Positions 16,400 to 25,114 of a DNA stretch of 64,000 nucleotides are shown piece by piece. The stretch's first letter is position 1, and every line of letters begins with the position of its first letter. The DNA comes from Variovorax sp. OV700 (GTDB lineage: Bacteria; Pseudomonadota; Gammaproteobacteria; Burkholderiales; Burkholderiaceae_C): NCBI RefSeq assembly GCF_900099805.1, contig NZ_FNDR01000001.1:186001-250000 (forward strand). The letters run 5' to 3'. Position numbers and translations under genes: made by a program. The notes beneath the pieces were generated by a model, which saw only the letters and a program-made list of their open reading frames with translations, was not told where the DNA came from and did no database searches.

Positions 16400-17775
16400 C
16401 GCTGCGTCTGAAGATCAACCTCATCGTCAGTTTGCTGACCCTGCTGTTCGTCACGGCCATGCTCGCACTGCAGCTGCGCGCCATGCGCGAATCGGTGCAC
16501 GAGGAAGTCGTGGCGGCCAACCGCGTGGCCGCACAGCTGCTGAACCGCACCGCATGGCTCTATGCGGCCCAGGGCACGCCGGCGATGCTGTCGTTCCTGC
16601 AGGGCGTGGGGCGCGTGCGCTCCAACGACATCACGCTGCTCGACAACGACGACCAGGTCTTGTACAGCTCGCCGACCTCGGTCTACAAGGCCGGCCGCGA
16701 TGCGCCCGACTGGTTCGCCGGCTTGGTCTCGCCGCCACCCTCTAAGTTGTCCATCGCCTTTCCGGGCGGCAAACTGGTGGTGCACTCCAACGCGTCGCGC
16801 GCCGTGCTCGATGCCTGGGACGATTTCGTATTGCTGATGCTCAGTGCGCTCGGCTTGCTGGCGGTCGTCAATGCGGGCGTGTTCTGGCTCGTGGGCCGTG
16901 CGACGCGACCGTTCGCCGATATTGTCGATGCGCTCAACCAGCTCGAGAGCGGGCGCTTCGACGTGGCACTGCGCGCCCTGCCTGGCACCGAGGCCGCGGC
17001 CATCGGCGCCGCTTTCAACCGCATGGTCGGCATGCTGCAGCAGCACATCGAAACCGAGCGGCGCGCGGTGCGGGCCGAAAGCCGGTTGTCCGAAAGCCGC
17101 GAACTGGGCCGCTGGGTCGACCAGAAGATCGAGCAGGAACGCCGCCTCATCGCACGCGAGCTGCACGACGAGCTGGGCCAATCGGTCACCGCGATGCGCA
17201 GCATGGCCCTGTCCATCGCGCAGCGCGTGCAGGCGCTCGACCCGCAGGCGGAGCAAGCGGCGCGGCTGATCGCCGATGAATCGGCGCGCCTGTACACCGC
17301 CATGCACGGCATGATCCCGCGCCTCACGCCGCTGGTGCTCGACAAGTTCGGCCTGGTGGCCGCGCTCGAAGACCTGGTCGAGCGCACGCGCAACAGCCAT
17401 GGCGGCGTGGAGATCGAATGGCGCCTCGGCATCGAGCTCGACCGCCTCCGGCTGGATACCGACACTGCGCTGGTGCTGTACCGTGCGGCGCAGGAAGGCA
17501 TCACCAATGCGCTGCGGCACGGCGAGGCGCACCGCATCGTGCTGGCGCTGGAAGGCGACGAACACGCGGTGAATCTCATGCTCACCGACGACGGCCGCGG
17601 CCTTCCCGGCCCTGAGGCCGCAAGGGAAACCAGCGTCGGGCACTATGGCCTGCGTTGGCTCGCCGAGCGCATCGACAGCCTGGGCGGCGAATTGCGCCTT
17701 GAACCCGCCGTGCCAAGCGGCGCCCGATTGACGGTGCGCCTGCCCTTGCCGGCGGCCGCCACGGAGAATTCATGA
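16396..17775 (+). CDS. moxY: Sensor histidine kinase, MoxY-like
   Basis: 459 residues. Membrane spans at about 8-27 and 145-166 enclose a periplasmic sensing part; a HAMP-like linker follows (RATRPFADIVDALNQLESGRFD), then a NarX/HPK7-type dimerisation box with His257 (ARELHDELGQSVTAMRS) and an ATPase domain with DDGRGLPG. NarL-family kinases named MoxY control methanol oxidation in Paracoccus and relatives. Place beside the pqq genes supports the name; the signal sensed is unknown. Overlaps both neighbours by four bases. Confidence 0.85.
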   Translation: MTLRLKINLIVSLLTLLFVTAMLALQLRAMRESVHEEVVAANRVAAQLLNRTAWLYAAQGTPAMLSFLQGVGRVRSNDITLLDNDDQVLYSSPTSVYKAGRDAPDWFAGLVSPPPSKLSIAFPGGKLVVHSNASRAVLDAWDDFVLLMLSALGLLAVVNAGVFWLVGRATRPFADIVDALNQLESGRFDVALRALPGTEAAAIGAAFNRMVGMLQQHIETERRAVRAESRLSESRELGRWVDQKIEQERRLIARELHDELGQSVTAMRSMALSIAQRVQALDPQAEQAARLIADESARLYTAMHGMIPRLTPLVLDKFGLVAALEDLVERTRNSHGGVEIEWRLGIELDRLRLDTDTALVLYRAAQEGITNALRHGEAHRIVLALEGDEHAVNLMLTDDGRGLPGPEAARETSVGHYGLRWLAERIDSLGGELRLEPAVPSGARLTVRLPLPAAATENS

Positions 17776-18422
17776 ACAACCAAGCGGATCAGACGATTCG
17801 AGTGATGCTGGTCGACGACCATGCGCTGGTGCGCATGGGCTTTCGCATGCTGCTGGCCGATGCGAAGATCGAGGTGGCAGCCGAAGCCGACACCGGCGAG
17901 CAGGCCTGCCAGGACTATCCGCAGGTGCGGCCCGACCTAGTGGTGATGGACCTCTCGATGCCCGGCATGGGCGGCCTGGAAGCCCTGCGGCGCTTGCTGG
18001 CCCACGACCCGAAGGCGCGCGTACTGGCACTGTCCGCTCACGAGGACACGATCCATCCACGCCGCGTGCTGCGCGCCGGGGCCCTGGGCTACCTGGCCAA
18101 GCGCAGCGCGCCCGAGGCGCTGATCGCGGCTGTAAGGGCCGTGGCGCGCGGCGAGCGCTACATCGACGCGACCACCGCGCAGGCCCTGGCCACGGCGCAG
18201 ATCGAAGGGGAAGCCAACCCGGCCGACCTGCTCAGCGAGCGCGAGTTCTCGGTGTTCATCCAACTCGCGCGCGGCATGACGGTGGCGCAGATTGCGAGCA
18301 CGCTGAATTTGTCGCTCAGCACGGTGGGCTCGCACCTGTACCGCGTGAAGCAGAAGCTGGGCGCGGTCAACCAGGCCGAGCTGACATGGGTGGCGCTGCG
18401 CTGGGGGCTGATCCAGGTTTAG
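17772..18422 (+). CDS. moxX: NarL-family response regulator, MoxX-like
   Basis: 216 residues. Receiver domain with the acidic pocket (LVDDH at 14-18), phosphorylation site Asp60 (VVMDLSMPG) and switch Lys in YLAKRSAP, then a LuxR-type helix-turn-helix near 160-205 (LSEREFSVFIQLARGMTVAQ, then IASTLNLSLSTVGSHLYRVK). It is translationally coupled to the kinase gene. Probable targets are the pqq and xox promoters; the inverted repeat at 15324-15349 is a candidate site. Convergent with the HAD gene 24 bases away. Confidence 0.87.
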   Translation: MNNQADQTIRVMLVDDHALVRMGFRMLLADAKIEVAAEADTGEQACQDYPQVRPDLVVMDLSMPGMGGLEALRRLLAHDPKARVLALSAHEDTIHPRRVLRAGALGYLAKRSAPEALIAAVRAVARGERYIDATTAQALATAQIEGEANPADLLSEREFSVFIQLARGMTVAQIASTLNLSLSTVGSHLYRVKQKLGAVNQAELTWVALRWGLIQV

Positions 18423-18446
18423 GGCGCCCGCGCACGGGCCTTCGGT

Positions 18447-19103
18447 TCAGCTGCGCTCGAGAATCGGCCAGCCGGCTTTCAGCGCATGGGCGCGCAGTCG
18501 CTGGTCAGGAGCCACCGCCACCGGGTCGGACACCGCCTCCAGCAACGGCAGGTCGCTGGTCGAATCGGAATAGAACCACGACTGCTCTAGTGCCTCGAGG
18601 CGCGTGCCGTGCAGCGCCAGCCACTGGTTGACGTGCATCAGCTTGTGCACGCCGAAGCACGGGTCGCCGTCGATGCCGCCGTCGAGCGTGTCGTCAACCA
18701 CCAGCGAGCGCGTCGCCAGCACGTCGGCCACGCCGAACACGCGGCCGAAGGGCTCGGCGATGAAGCGGGTGGTGGCGGTCACGATGGCGCAGAGGTGGCC
18801 CTCATCCTGGTGCTTTTTCACCAGCGCACGCATCTGATCCGGCACGTGCGGCGCCATCTCGGCCTCGAACTCCGCGGCCCATTGCCGGAGCCTGGCCATG
18901 CCAAAGCTTGCCAGCGGCGCAACGCTGGCACGATGCAGCTCACGGATGTCGAGCGTCCCGTCCACGTATTGCTGGCAGTAACCCAGGTAGACGGTCTCGG
19001 CATTTGCCGGCAGCACGCCGCGCGCCACCAGGAAGCGCGTCCAGGCCATGCCGCTGTCGAACGGGATCAGCGTGTGGTCGAGGTCGAACAGCGCGAGCTT
19101 CAT
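18447..19103 (-). CDS. HAD-IB family phosphatase (SerB-like)
   Basis: 218 residues from ATG 19103. HAD motif I is DLDHTLIPFDS (Asp7 nucleophile, Asp9), motif II is VTATT, and motif III/IV is in SWFYSDSTSDLPLLEAV. The family includes phosphoserine phosphatases and broad phosphomonoesterases. It is the last gene after fhcBADC-fae2-pabBC, 31 bases after pabBC. Removal of a phosphate in H4MPT or methylofuran synthesis would fit the context, but phosphoserine phosphatase or a general hydrolase cannot be excluded. Confidence 0.82.
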   Translation of the reverse strand: MKLALFDLDHTLIPFDSGMAWTRFLVARGVLPANAETVYLGYCQQYVDGTLDIRELHRASVAPLASFGMARLRQWAAEFEAEMAPHVPDQMRALVKKHQDEGHLCAIVTATTRFIAEPFGRVFGVADVLATRSLVVDDTLDGGIDGDPCFGVHKLMHVNQWLALHGTRLEALEQSWFYSDSTSDLPLLEAVSDPVAVAPDQRLRAHALKAGWPILERS

Positions 19104-19134
19104 CGCGGAACCGGAATCGAAGCGCGCTCCCGCC

Positions 19135-21081
19135 TCAGGCGGCCGATGCCGCGTGGACCTGCGGCTGCAACGGCGGCCGCAACCGGGATGGCACCTGAGG
19201 AAGTTGCAGCTGCGCCGGCAGCACGCCGCGCAGCGCATTGCACACCACCAGCTTCTGCGCCGCCTGCAAGTCTTCCAGCGACAGGCTGCGTTCCGCGGCC
19301 TCCCAGATCGAGTCTTCGATCAGCACGCCGCGCATCACGCCGGGCAGCGCGCCGTCGGCAACAGGCGGCGTCCACCAACCCCCGTCGATGCGCGCGAACA
19401 CCGTGCTGCGCCCGCCTTCGACGAGCCGGCCGTCTTCCGTGAAGAACAGGCTGTCAAAGGCACCGGCGCGCTCGGCGGTGCGCACGCCGGCATCGTAGTG
19501 CTGGCGCACCGTGGTCTTGTGCGCGGCCAGCGGGTTGGCATTGGGCAAGCGATGGCTTGCAATGAGCAGCTTCACCGCGCCGGGCGGCAACGGCGGCAGC
19601 GCCGAGTGCGTGATGCCGATGCGCCCGTCGTGTGCAAGCGCCAGACGCAGGCGAGAAGGCTGGTCGGGCGCCAGCGTGGGCAACGTATTCCGCAGCGCCT
19701 CCATCGCAGCATCGGTGTTGAACTCGAAGCCCAGCACCCGCGCGCTGCCCGCCAGCCGCCCCAGGTGGCGGTCGAGATAGCGGATGCCGTCGGCCGGCGT
19801 GGCCAGCATGGTTTCGAACAACTCGAAACCGGGATCGAGGGCCGTCAGGAAGCGCGCCTTGAGCAGGCACTCCTCGAACTCGTCGGCCGCGTTGCTGTCC
19901 TGCACGATGCCGGCGCCAATGCCCAGCCGCAGCGGCCTTGCGCCCTCCTTCGATTCGGTGCCGAGCGTGAGCGTGCGAATGGCCACGGAGAGGCAGAAAT
20001 CGCCGATGGACGCGCCCTCCGCAGGAGCATCGATCCAGCCGATCGCGCCGCAATAAAGGCCGCGCGGCGTGCTCTCCAGCTGGGCAATCCATTCCATCGT
20101 GCGGTGCTTGGGCGCACCGGTGATCGAGCCGCAGGGGAACACCGCGCGCAGCAGCTCGGGCATGCCCACACCCGGACGCAGCGTCGCCTGTACGGTCGAG
20201 GTCATCTGGAACACCGTGGCGTACGGTTCGATGGCAAAGAGCGTGGGCACCTTGACCGAGCCGGTGCACGCCACGCGGCCGATGTCGTTGCGCAGCAGGT
20301 CGACGATCATCACGTTCTCGGCCCGGTTCTTGGTATCGACCGACAGCAGGCGGGCCATCTCGCTGTCGCCCTCCGGCGCATCGACGCGCGCCGCGGTGCC
20401 CTTCATGGGCCGCGCGGTGAGCACGCCGCCGTCATGGCGCAAGAAAAGCTCGGGCGAGCACGAGAGCACGTGGGTGATGTCGCCTTCGTTGCTTTCAGGC
20501 AGCGCGATCAGCGCGCCGTAGGCCACGGGCTGCCTTTCGCGCAGGCGCCGGTACAGCGCCACCGGCGAACCATGGCTCCGGCCCTGCAGCCGGTAGGTGA
20601 AGTTGACCTGGTAGGTCTCGCCCGCCGCGATGGCGTCGTGAATGCGCGCGATGGCGTCGGTGAAGGCGGCCTCGTCGATGCTGGGCTGCAGGTCCATTAC
20701 ACCGGCGGGCCGGGGGTGGCCGCCGTCGAGCACCTCGCCGGCCTCGTGCTGTTCGAACTTTTCGAGCCAGCTCGCGACCTCATCGGCCGAGAGCTTTTCG
20801 CAATCGCGGAACATCAGAACGCGCAGTGCCGATGCATCGTCGGCCGCGAGTCGCGCCTGTCCCGCGTGCAGCAGCTTGGCGCCCCATTCGTAGTCGGCCA
20901 GCAGCACCGCGTGCAGGCCCTGCCGAAGATCGGCATCGACCCGCGCCCACACGCCGTCGAGGCCGGCTGCGTCGGTGCACCGGTGCTCGCGCACGAAGCC
21001 GGCGTGCAGCCGGCTGGTGGGCCGCTCGGGCGTCGAGCCGCAGTCGTCGAGGAGCGCGAAGGAAGGCAAGGTCAGCTCCAA
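19135..21081 (-). CDS. pabBC: Aminodeoxychorismate synthase component I fused to aminodeoxychorismate lyase
   Basis: 648 residues. Residues to about 430 are PabB: PMKGTAAR holds the catalytic Lys, and RAENVMIVDLLRNDIGR and FPCGSITGAPK are chorismate-enzyme motifs. From about 440 the protein is PabC, a PLP lyase with the lysine in AAHKTTVRQHYDAG and FFTEDGRLVEGGRSTVF. It makes 4-aminobenzoate from chorismate, needing a PabA amidotransferase from elsewhere. The start seems to be TTG 21081 overlapping the fae2 stop; no upstream ATG is available. 4-Aminobenzoate is a building block of both folate and H4MPT, which explains its place in a C1 operon. Confidence 0.9.
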   Translation of the reverse strand: MELTLPSFALLDDCGSTPERPTSRLHAGFVREHRCTDAAGLDGVWARVDADLRQGLHAVLLADYEWGAKLLHAGQARLAADDASALRVLMFRDCEKLSADEVASWLEKFEQHEAGEVLDGGHPRPAGVMDLQPSIDEAAFTDAIARIHDAIAAGETYQVNFTYRLQGRSHGSPVALYRRLRERQPVAYGALIALPESNEGDITHVLSCSPELFLRHDGGVLTARPMKGTAARVDAPEGDSEMARLLSVDTKNRAENVMIVDLLRNDIGRVACTGSVKVPTLFAIEPYATVFQMTSTVQATLRPGVGMPELLRAVFPCGSITGAPKHRTMEWIAQLESTPRGLYCGAIGWIDAPAEGASIGDFCLSVAIRTLTLGTESKEGARPLRLGIGAGIVQDSNAADEFEECLLKARFLTALDPGFELFETMLATPADGIRYLDRHLGRLAGSARVLGFEFNTDAAMEALRNTLPTLAPDQPSRLRLALAHDGRIGITHSALPPLPPGAVKLLIASHRLPNANPLAAHKTTVRQHYDAGVRTAERAGAFDSLFFTEDGRLVEGGRSTVFARIDGGWWTPPVADGALPGVMRGVLIEDSIWEAAERSLSLEDLQAAQKLVVCNALRGVLPAQLQLPQVPSRLRPPLQPQVHAASAA

Positions 21082-21605
21082 TCGTCCATATCGTGCTTGA
21101 TGCGGTGGCGATTGGCAATCAGCTCGTCCACCGAGGGCTCATTGTGGAGTGCACGGCGGATCGCGAGCTTGGTGGCTTCGTAGTTGGTACGGTACATGTC
21201 TTTCTTGTCCAGGTCCTGGTCCTTGGCGCAGCGCGGATCGATCCACACCAGGCTGATGATGCACAGCGTATTGGCATGTTCTTTGGGAATGATGCCTTCG
21301 ATCAGGCAATCGACCACCGCGTCGGCCGTGGCGCTCTGCACCACGCCGCCGAACAGGTCGATGTTGGCCACGTCCTTCAGCGTGACCTTGGGCACCATGA
21401 TGGTCGCCGGCCGCACGAGCTGGTTGCAGGCGCGGATCGCGAACATCGCAGTGTGGCCCTTGCTCTGCGCCATCATGTTGGCAAAAGCCTGGCCCACCGG
21501 GCCATCGGTCGCGCCGATCAGGATCTCCGGCATGGCATCGGTGAACTGGCCTTCCCTGGCGAGCACGGTGGCTTCGCCGGCATGAAAAAGATAAGGATGC
21601 GTCAT
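21072..21605 (-). CDS. fae2: Divergent formaldehyde-activating enzyme paralogue
   Basis: 177 residues from ATG 21605 (GTG 21611 is an alternative). It matches Fae along its length: GEATV near the start, GPVGQAFANMMAQ, KGHTAMFAIRACNQLVRPATIM, VPKVTLKD and NYEATKLAIRRAL. The conserved histidine of the NEVAHIDL motif in canonical Fae is missing; the aligned stretch reads FTDAMPEILIG. Canonical Fae condenses formaldehyde with H4MPT; this copy may be inactive, act on another substrate or sense formaldehyde. It sits between fhcC and pabBC in the fhc operon. Confidence 0.85.
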   Translation of the reverse strand: MTHPYLFHAGEATVLAREGQFTDAMPEILIGATDGPVGQAFANMMAQSKGHTAMFAIRACNQLVRPATIMVPKVTLKDVANIDLFGGVVQSATADAVVDCLIEGIIPKEHANTLCIISLVWIDPRCAKDQDLDKKDMYRTNYEATKLAIRRALHNEPSVDELIANRHRIKHDMDDWS

Positions 21606-21636
21606 AGGCACTCGAGATTGAAAGTTGGGAAGGAAG

Positions 21637-22464
21637 TCATAAGCACGTGATCAGCTCGCCCTTGCCATCCGCCGAAAGATCGCCCAAATGGCGCTCGATG
21701 CGGCGTGCCGGCAGGTCGCTGAACAATCCGCCATGGCGCGCGAGGTCTCGCGCCAGAAGCGCCCAGAACACCGGCGTTGCAGCCCGGTTGGGCACGAAGG
21801 TCAGCGCCGATCCAATGCCTTCCGGCAAGGCCGCACCGGCCTCCGCGAAGACGATGCTGCCGCGGCGCATGCCAAAGCCCGCATGCGCGCCAACGCTGCC
21901 ACCCGCGCCGATCGTACCCGCCACCATGCGCGAGCCCAGGAAAGCGCCCGCGCCGCCATGGACAAGCGCGGTGCCGCGGCGCATGCGGTCGCCGAAGCGC
22001 TCGCCCGCATTGCCATGGACGACCAAGGTGCCGCCGCGCATGCCGTCCATGCTGCCGGGCAAGGTGCTGGCGGCAAAGTCGCCGACGTCGCCCTTCACGT
22101 CGATGCTGCCGCCGGCCATTTCGCAGGCGGCCAGGAGGCCCGCATGGCCGTCGATGCGCAACTCGCCGCCGCGCATGCAGCCCCCCGCGTAGTGACCCGC
22201 GTGCCCTTCGACGCGGATGCTGCCGCCGTCCATCTGCCAGCCGATGCGGTCGAAGCGCTCGAGGCTGCCTTCGAAGCGAAGCACGCCCTCTTCGCCCGGC
22301 GCAACGTCGAACAGTTCGGCCAGCGGCAGCATCTCGTTGCCATGGCCCACGGGCAGCTGCCGCACCTGGGCGGCCGAGAGTTCCGCGAGCGCCGCCGGGG
22401 TAATGCCGCGCAAGTCGACGCGCAATGCCGGCGCCTGCCGCAGCCTGAAATGCCATCCGCTCAT
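21637..22464 (-). CDS. fhcC: Formyltransferase/hydrolase complex subunit C
   Basis: 275 residues from ATG 22464, overlapping fhcD by four bases. The central part is a run of GxxG repeats (GGSIRVEGHAGHYAGG, GGELRIDGHAGLLAA, GGTLVVHGNAGERFG, RRGTALVHGGAGAFLG) forming the right-handed helix of the FwdC/glutamate-synthase alpha family. In the Fhc complex it is structural, beside the FhcD active site, in transfer of formyl from H4MPT to methylofuran and hydrolysis to formate. Confidence 0.93.
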   Translation of the reverse strand: MSGWHFRLRQAPALRVDLRGITPAALAELSAAQVRQLPVGHGNEMLPLAELFDVAPGEEGVLRFEGSLERFDRIGWQMDGGSIRVEGHAGHYAGGCMRGGELRIDGHAGLLAACEMAGGSIDVKGDVGDFAASTLPGSMDGMRGGTLVVHGNAGERFGDRMRRGTALVHGGAGAFLGSRMVAGTIGAGGSVGAHAGFGMRRGSIVFAEAGAALPEGIGSALTFVPNRAATPVFWALLARDLARHGGLFSDLPARRIERHLGDLSADGKGELITCL

Positions 22465-23429
22465 GAGGCATCTCCCGCTGTGCCGAGCAGCTTGTGCAAG
22501 TGGAAGTGGAACGGGCCCAGCTTGCCGCCGTAGTTGCCGGCCGAGATGCGCAGCAGCCCGCCTGCCGGGCCAATGTTGATGGCCGCCTCCATGCCGACGC
22601 GCATGGCCGCGGCCACATCGGCTTCGGTCAATCCGTCGATCACGATCTCCATCACGCAGCCGATCTCCTGTGCGGACTCGCCGCCGCTCGCCAACTCGCT
22701 GTGAGGCACCAGGCCGACGAGGCTGGGGCAGAACGCATCGTTGGTCGAGGCGCTCAGGTTCGCATAGCGGCTGCCGACCTTGGAGCCCGAGCGCACCACG
22801 CCGCCCGGAAAGGGCATGACCACATTGGGCAGCCGCTTCATCGCCACCACCGCGGCTTCGGCGGCGGCCAGCGCGCCATCGGTGTCGCGCGCCAGCAGCA
22901 GCAGGTTGCCGCCGCCCACGGCCTTGACCACGGGCGTGTCTTCCTGTGCGACGAACTCGCCGTCCATCACCGGCACGCGCCAGTAGCGCACGCCGTCGAT
23001 CATTTTGGATATCTGCCAGCCGTCGCCGAAGAAGCGCAGGTTCTTGCCGAGCGCCGCCACGTCGCTGCCTGCGCCCTTCGGCAGGCCCGCGAACACGGCC
23101 GTGGTCGGGCAGGTCAGCACGCATTGGCCCACGCGGCGTTCGAGCTGCTTGCCGAGTTCCTTGCCCGACATGGAGAAAATCAGCACGCTCACGCCTGGCC
23201 GACCATCGGGCGTTTCATGCGGGCCGAGCTCGCGTTCGATGCCGGCCTCGCAGCCGCAGGCGATCACCGAGGTGGCGAAACCGGTGGCCGACACGCCGGC
23301 GTGGCGTGCCCACTCGAGCGTGTGCGCAGTGATGACAATACGCGTGGCCTTCATCGGAAAGGCCTCGGCAAAGGTTTCGTCGATGACAACGCCGTTGCGC
23401 AGCACGGAGGATGGAGCCGTCGCCTTCAT
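22461..23429 (-). CDS. fhcD: Formylmethanofuran:H4MPT formyltransferase subunit
   Basis: 322 residues from ATG 23429. It begins with the Ftr-like segment VLRNGVVIDETFAEAFPMKA and contains VRYWRVPVMDGEF, VGGGNLLLLARD and YGGKLGPFHFHLHKLL. It transfers the formyl group from formyl-H4MPT to methylofuran in the four-subunit Fhc complex of methylotrophs. It overlaps fhcA and fhcC by four bases on each side. Confidence 0.95.
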   Translation of the reverse strand: MKATAPSSVLRNGVVIDETFAEAFPMKATRIVITAHTLEWARHAGVSATGFATSVIACGCEAGIERELGPHETPDGRPGVSVLIFSMSGKELGKQLERRVGQCVLTCPTTAVFAGLPKGAGSDVAALGKNLRFFGDGWQISKMIDGVRYWRVPVMDGEFVAQEDTPVVKAVGGGNLLLLARDTDGALAAAEAAVVAMKRLPNVVMPFPGGVVRSGSKVGSRYANLSASTNDAFCPSLVGLVPHSELASGGESAQEIGCVMEIVIDGLTEADVAAAMRVGMEAAINIGPAGGLLRISAGNYGGKLGPFHFHLHKLLGTAGDAS

Positions 23430-25114
23430 GACGACGACGCCTCCTGGAAGCAAGCCGCCGGCAGCAGGCGCCCGCCGTTGCAGCACTGGCACAGCTCGTC
23501 GTGTCCGATGGCAATGTGGTCGAAGTTGACCGAGCCCTGTGCCGCGAGATGCCGGCGCAGGCGCTGCTCGATGCCGCGGTCGTAGTCCGGCGCGACGAAG
23601 TGCGTGCCTCCCACTGGCGCAGCGGTGACTCGCCCCGCGCGCGACACCAGCACGCCGTCCTTGAACACGTATTCGGGGGTCGCGAACATCGCCTCGCGGT
23701 TGGCGTTCTCGCGGTACACCGCAATGTCGGCCGCGGCGCCCGTGCCCAGGTGGCCGCGGTCAGGCAGGCCAAGCAGGCGCGCGGGTCCGGCACGCGTCAT
23801 GATGGCAATCTCGTACAGCGAGAACTCGCGCGTGATCGAGCGCAGCGCGGCCTGCGCCGCCACCTCGGGGTGCAGCTTGGCAAGCTGTTCCTCGCGAAAG
23901 CTGCGGTCCATCAAGAGGCGGATCAGGTGCGGGTAGCTCGTGAACGGGCCGCCATTGGGATGGTCGGTGGTCAGCACCACGCGCCACGGATCGTCGACCA
24001 GCAAGAAGATCTCCAGCCCGATGACCCACTGCAGCGCATTCACATAGCTCTGCTCGCGGTAGCGGAACGGCACCACACCGCAGCCGGCTTCGCATTCGAT
24101 GTCGGCGCCGATCCACTTGCGCGGATCGGCCAGGCCCGACTGCGCATGCTGGCGCATCGTGTCGCCCGATGCCGTGACGGTCTGGCCGAACATGATCTGG
24201 CCTACGTCGATGCTGACGTTCTTGTTCGCGTTCACCACTTCGGCAAGCTGCAGCGCGGCCGAAGAAAACTTCTTCGGTCCCTCGGTGCCGTAGGCGTGGA
24301 ACTGGATGTGCGTGAGGTGTCCGGGCAGGCCGTCCAATGCGGCGATGGTGTCGAGCGTGGACTGGATGTTGCCGGCCACGCCCAGGTTGCTGCCGTGGAT
24401 GTGCAGCGGATGCGGCACGCCGAGCTCGCGCAGCGCGCGGGCCAGCGTGTGCACCACCTGCCGCGGCGTGACCTGCCAGTGCACGTGGTTCTCGTCGACG
24501 TCGAGCTTGCGCTGGTTGAACTTGAAGGCCGAGATCCCGCCGGGGTTCACCACCTTCACGCCCATCGCCTTGCTGGCGTTGATGGTCCAGCCCGCGTAGT
24601 CGCGAATGCGCTCGAAATCCCAGCGCTCGGCCAGCATGCGCAGAAACAGCTCGTCGTTGCCGAGCATCACGTAGGCGCCATGGTCGAGGATGGGCGTGTC
24701 GCCCATCTCCATGTGCGTGTGGCGCGCGTTGCAGGCCATCATGGCCGGCTCGAAGGCCGCTGTGTAGCCCATCTCGACGTAGCGGTAGCCGGTGGCCAGC
24801 GTGCCGGGCGTGCAGGTGCCGCAGGAGGCCAGCTCCAGCACGTTGTCGGGCAGCGCCACGGGGTTTGCATTGGCGCGGTGGTCTTCGGGCAGCAGCATGC
24901 GCGCGAGGTTGACCTTGCCGCCGCCGATGTGGGTGTGCATGTCGATGCCGCCCGCCATCACGATGCAGCCGCCGAGGTCGATCTCCTCGGTGGCAGCTTC
25001 GTGCGGCGCCAGCTCGACCATGCGGCCGTCGCGCACGTACAGGTCGCGCACCTCGTCGCAACCGTTCGCAGGGTCGATGACGCGGCCGCCGCGCAGGCGA
25101 AGTGTGGCCGTCAT
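23426..25114 (-). CDS. fhcA: Formyltransferase/hydrolase complex subunit A (formylmethylofuran hydrolase)
   Basis: 562 residues; an amidohydrolase-fold subunit like FwdA/FmdA. The first metal ligands are in DMHTHIGGG (HxH), more histidines are in HPLHIHGSNLG and HIQFHAYG, and TTDHPNGGPF carries the late Asp. It hydrolyses formyl-methylofuran to formate and the cofactor. Start ATG 25114 overlaps the fhcB stop. A C-terminal cysteine cluster (DELCQCCNGG) close to the end is noticeable. Cytoplasmic. Confidence 0.95.
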   Translation of the reverse strand: MTATLRLRGGRVIDPANGCDEVRDLYVRDGRMVELAPHEAATEEIDLGGCIVMAGGIDMHTHIGGGKVNLARMLLPEDHRANANPVALPDNVLELASCGTCTPGTLATGYRYVEMGYTAAFEPAMMACNARHTHMEMGDTPILDHGAYVMLGNDELFLRMLAERWDFERIRDYAGWTINASKAMGVKVVNPGGISAFKFNQRKLDVDENHVHWQVTPRQVVHTLARALRELGVPHPLHIHGSNLGVAGNIQSTLDTIAALDGLPGHLTHIQFHAYGTEGPKKFSSAALQLAEVVNANKNVSIDVGQIMFGQTVTASGDTMRQHAQSGLADPRKWIGADIECEAGCGVVPFRYREQSYVNALQWVIGLEIFLLVDDPWRVVLTTDHPNGGPFTSYPHLIRLLMDRSFREEQLAKLHPEVAAQAALRSITREFSLYEIAIMTRAGPARLLGLPDRGHLGTGAAADIAVYRENANREAMFATPEYVFKDGVLVSRAGRVTAAPVGGTHFVAPDYDRGIEQRLRRHLAAQGSVNFDHIAIGHDELCQCCNGGRLLPAACFQEASSS

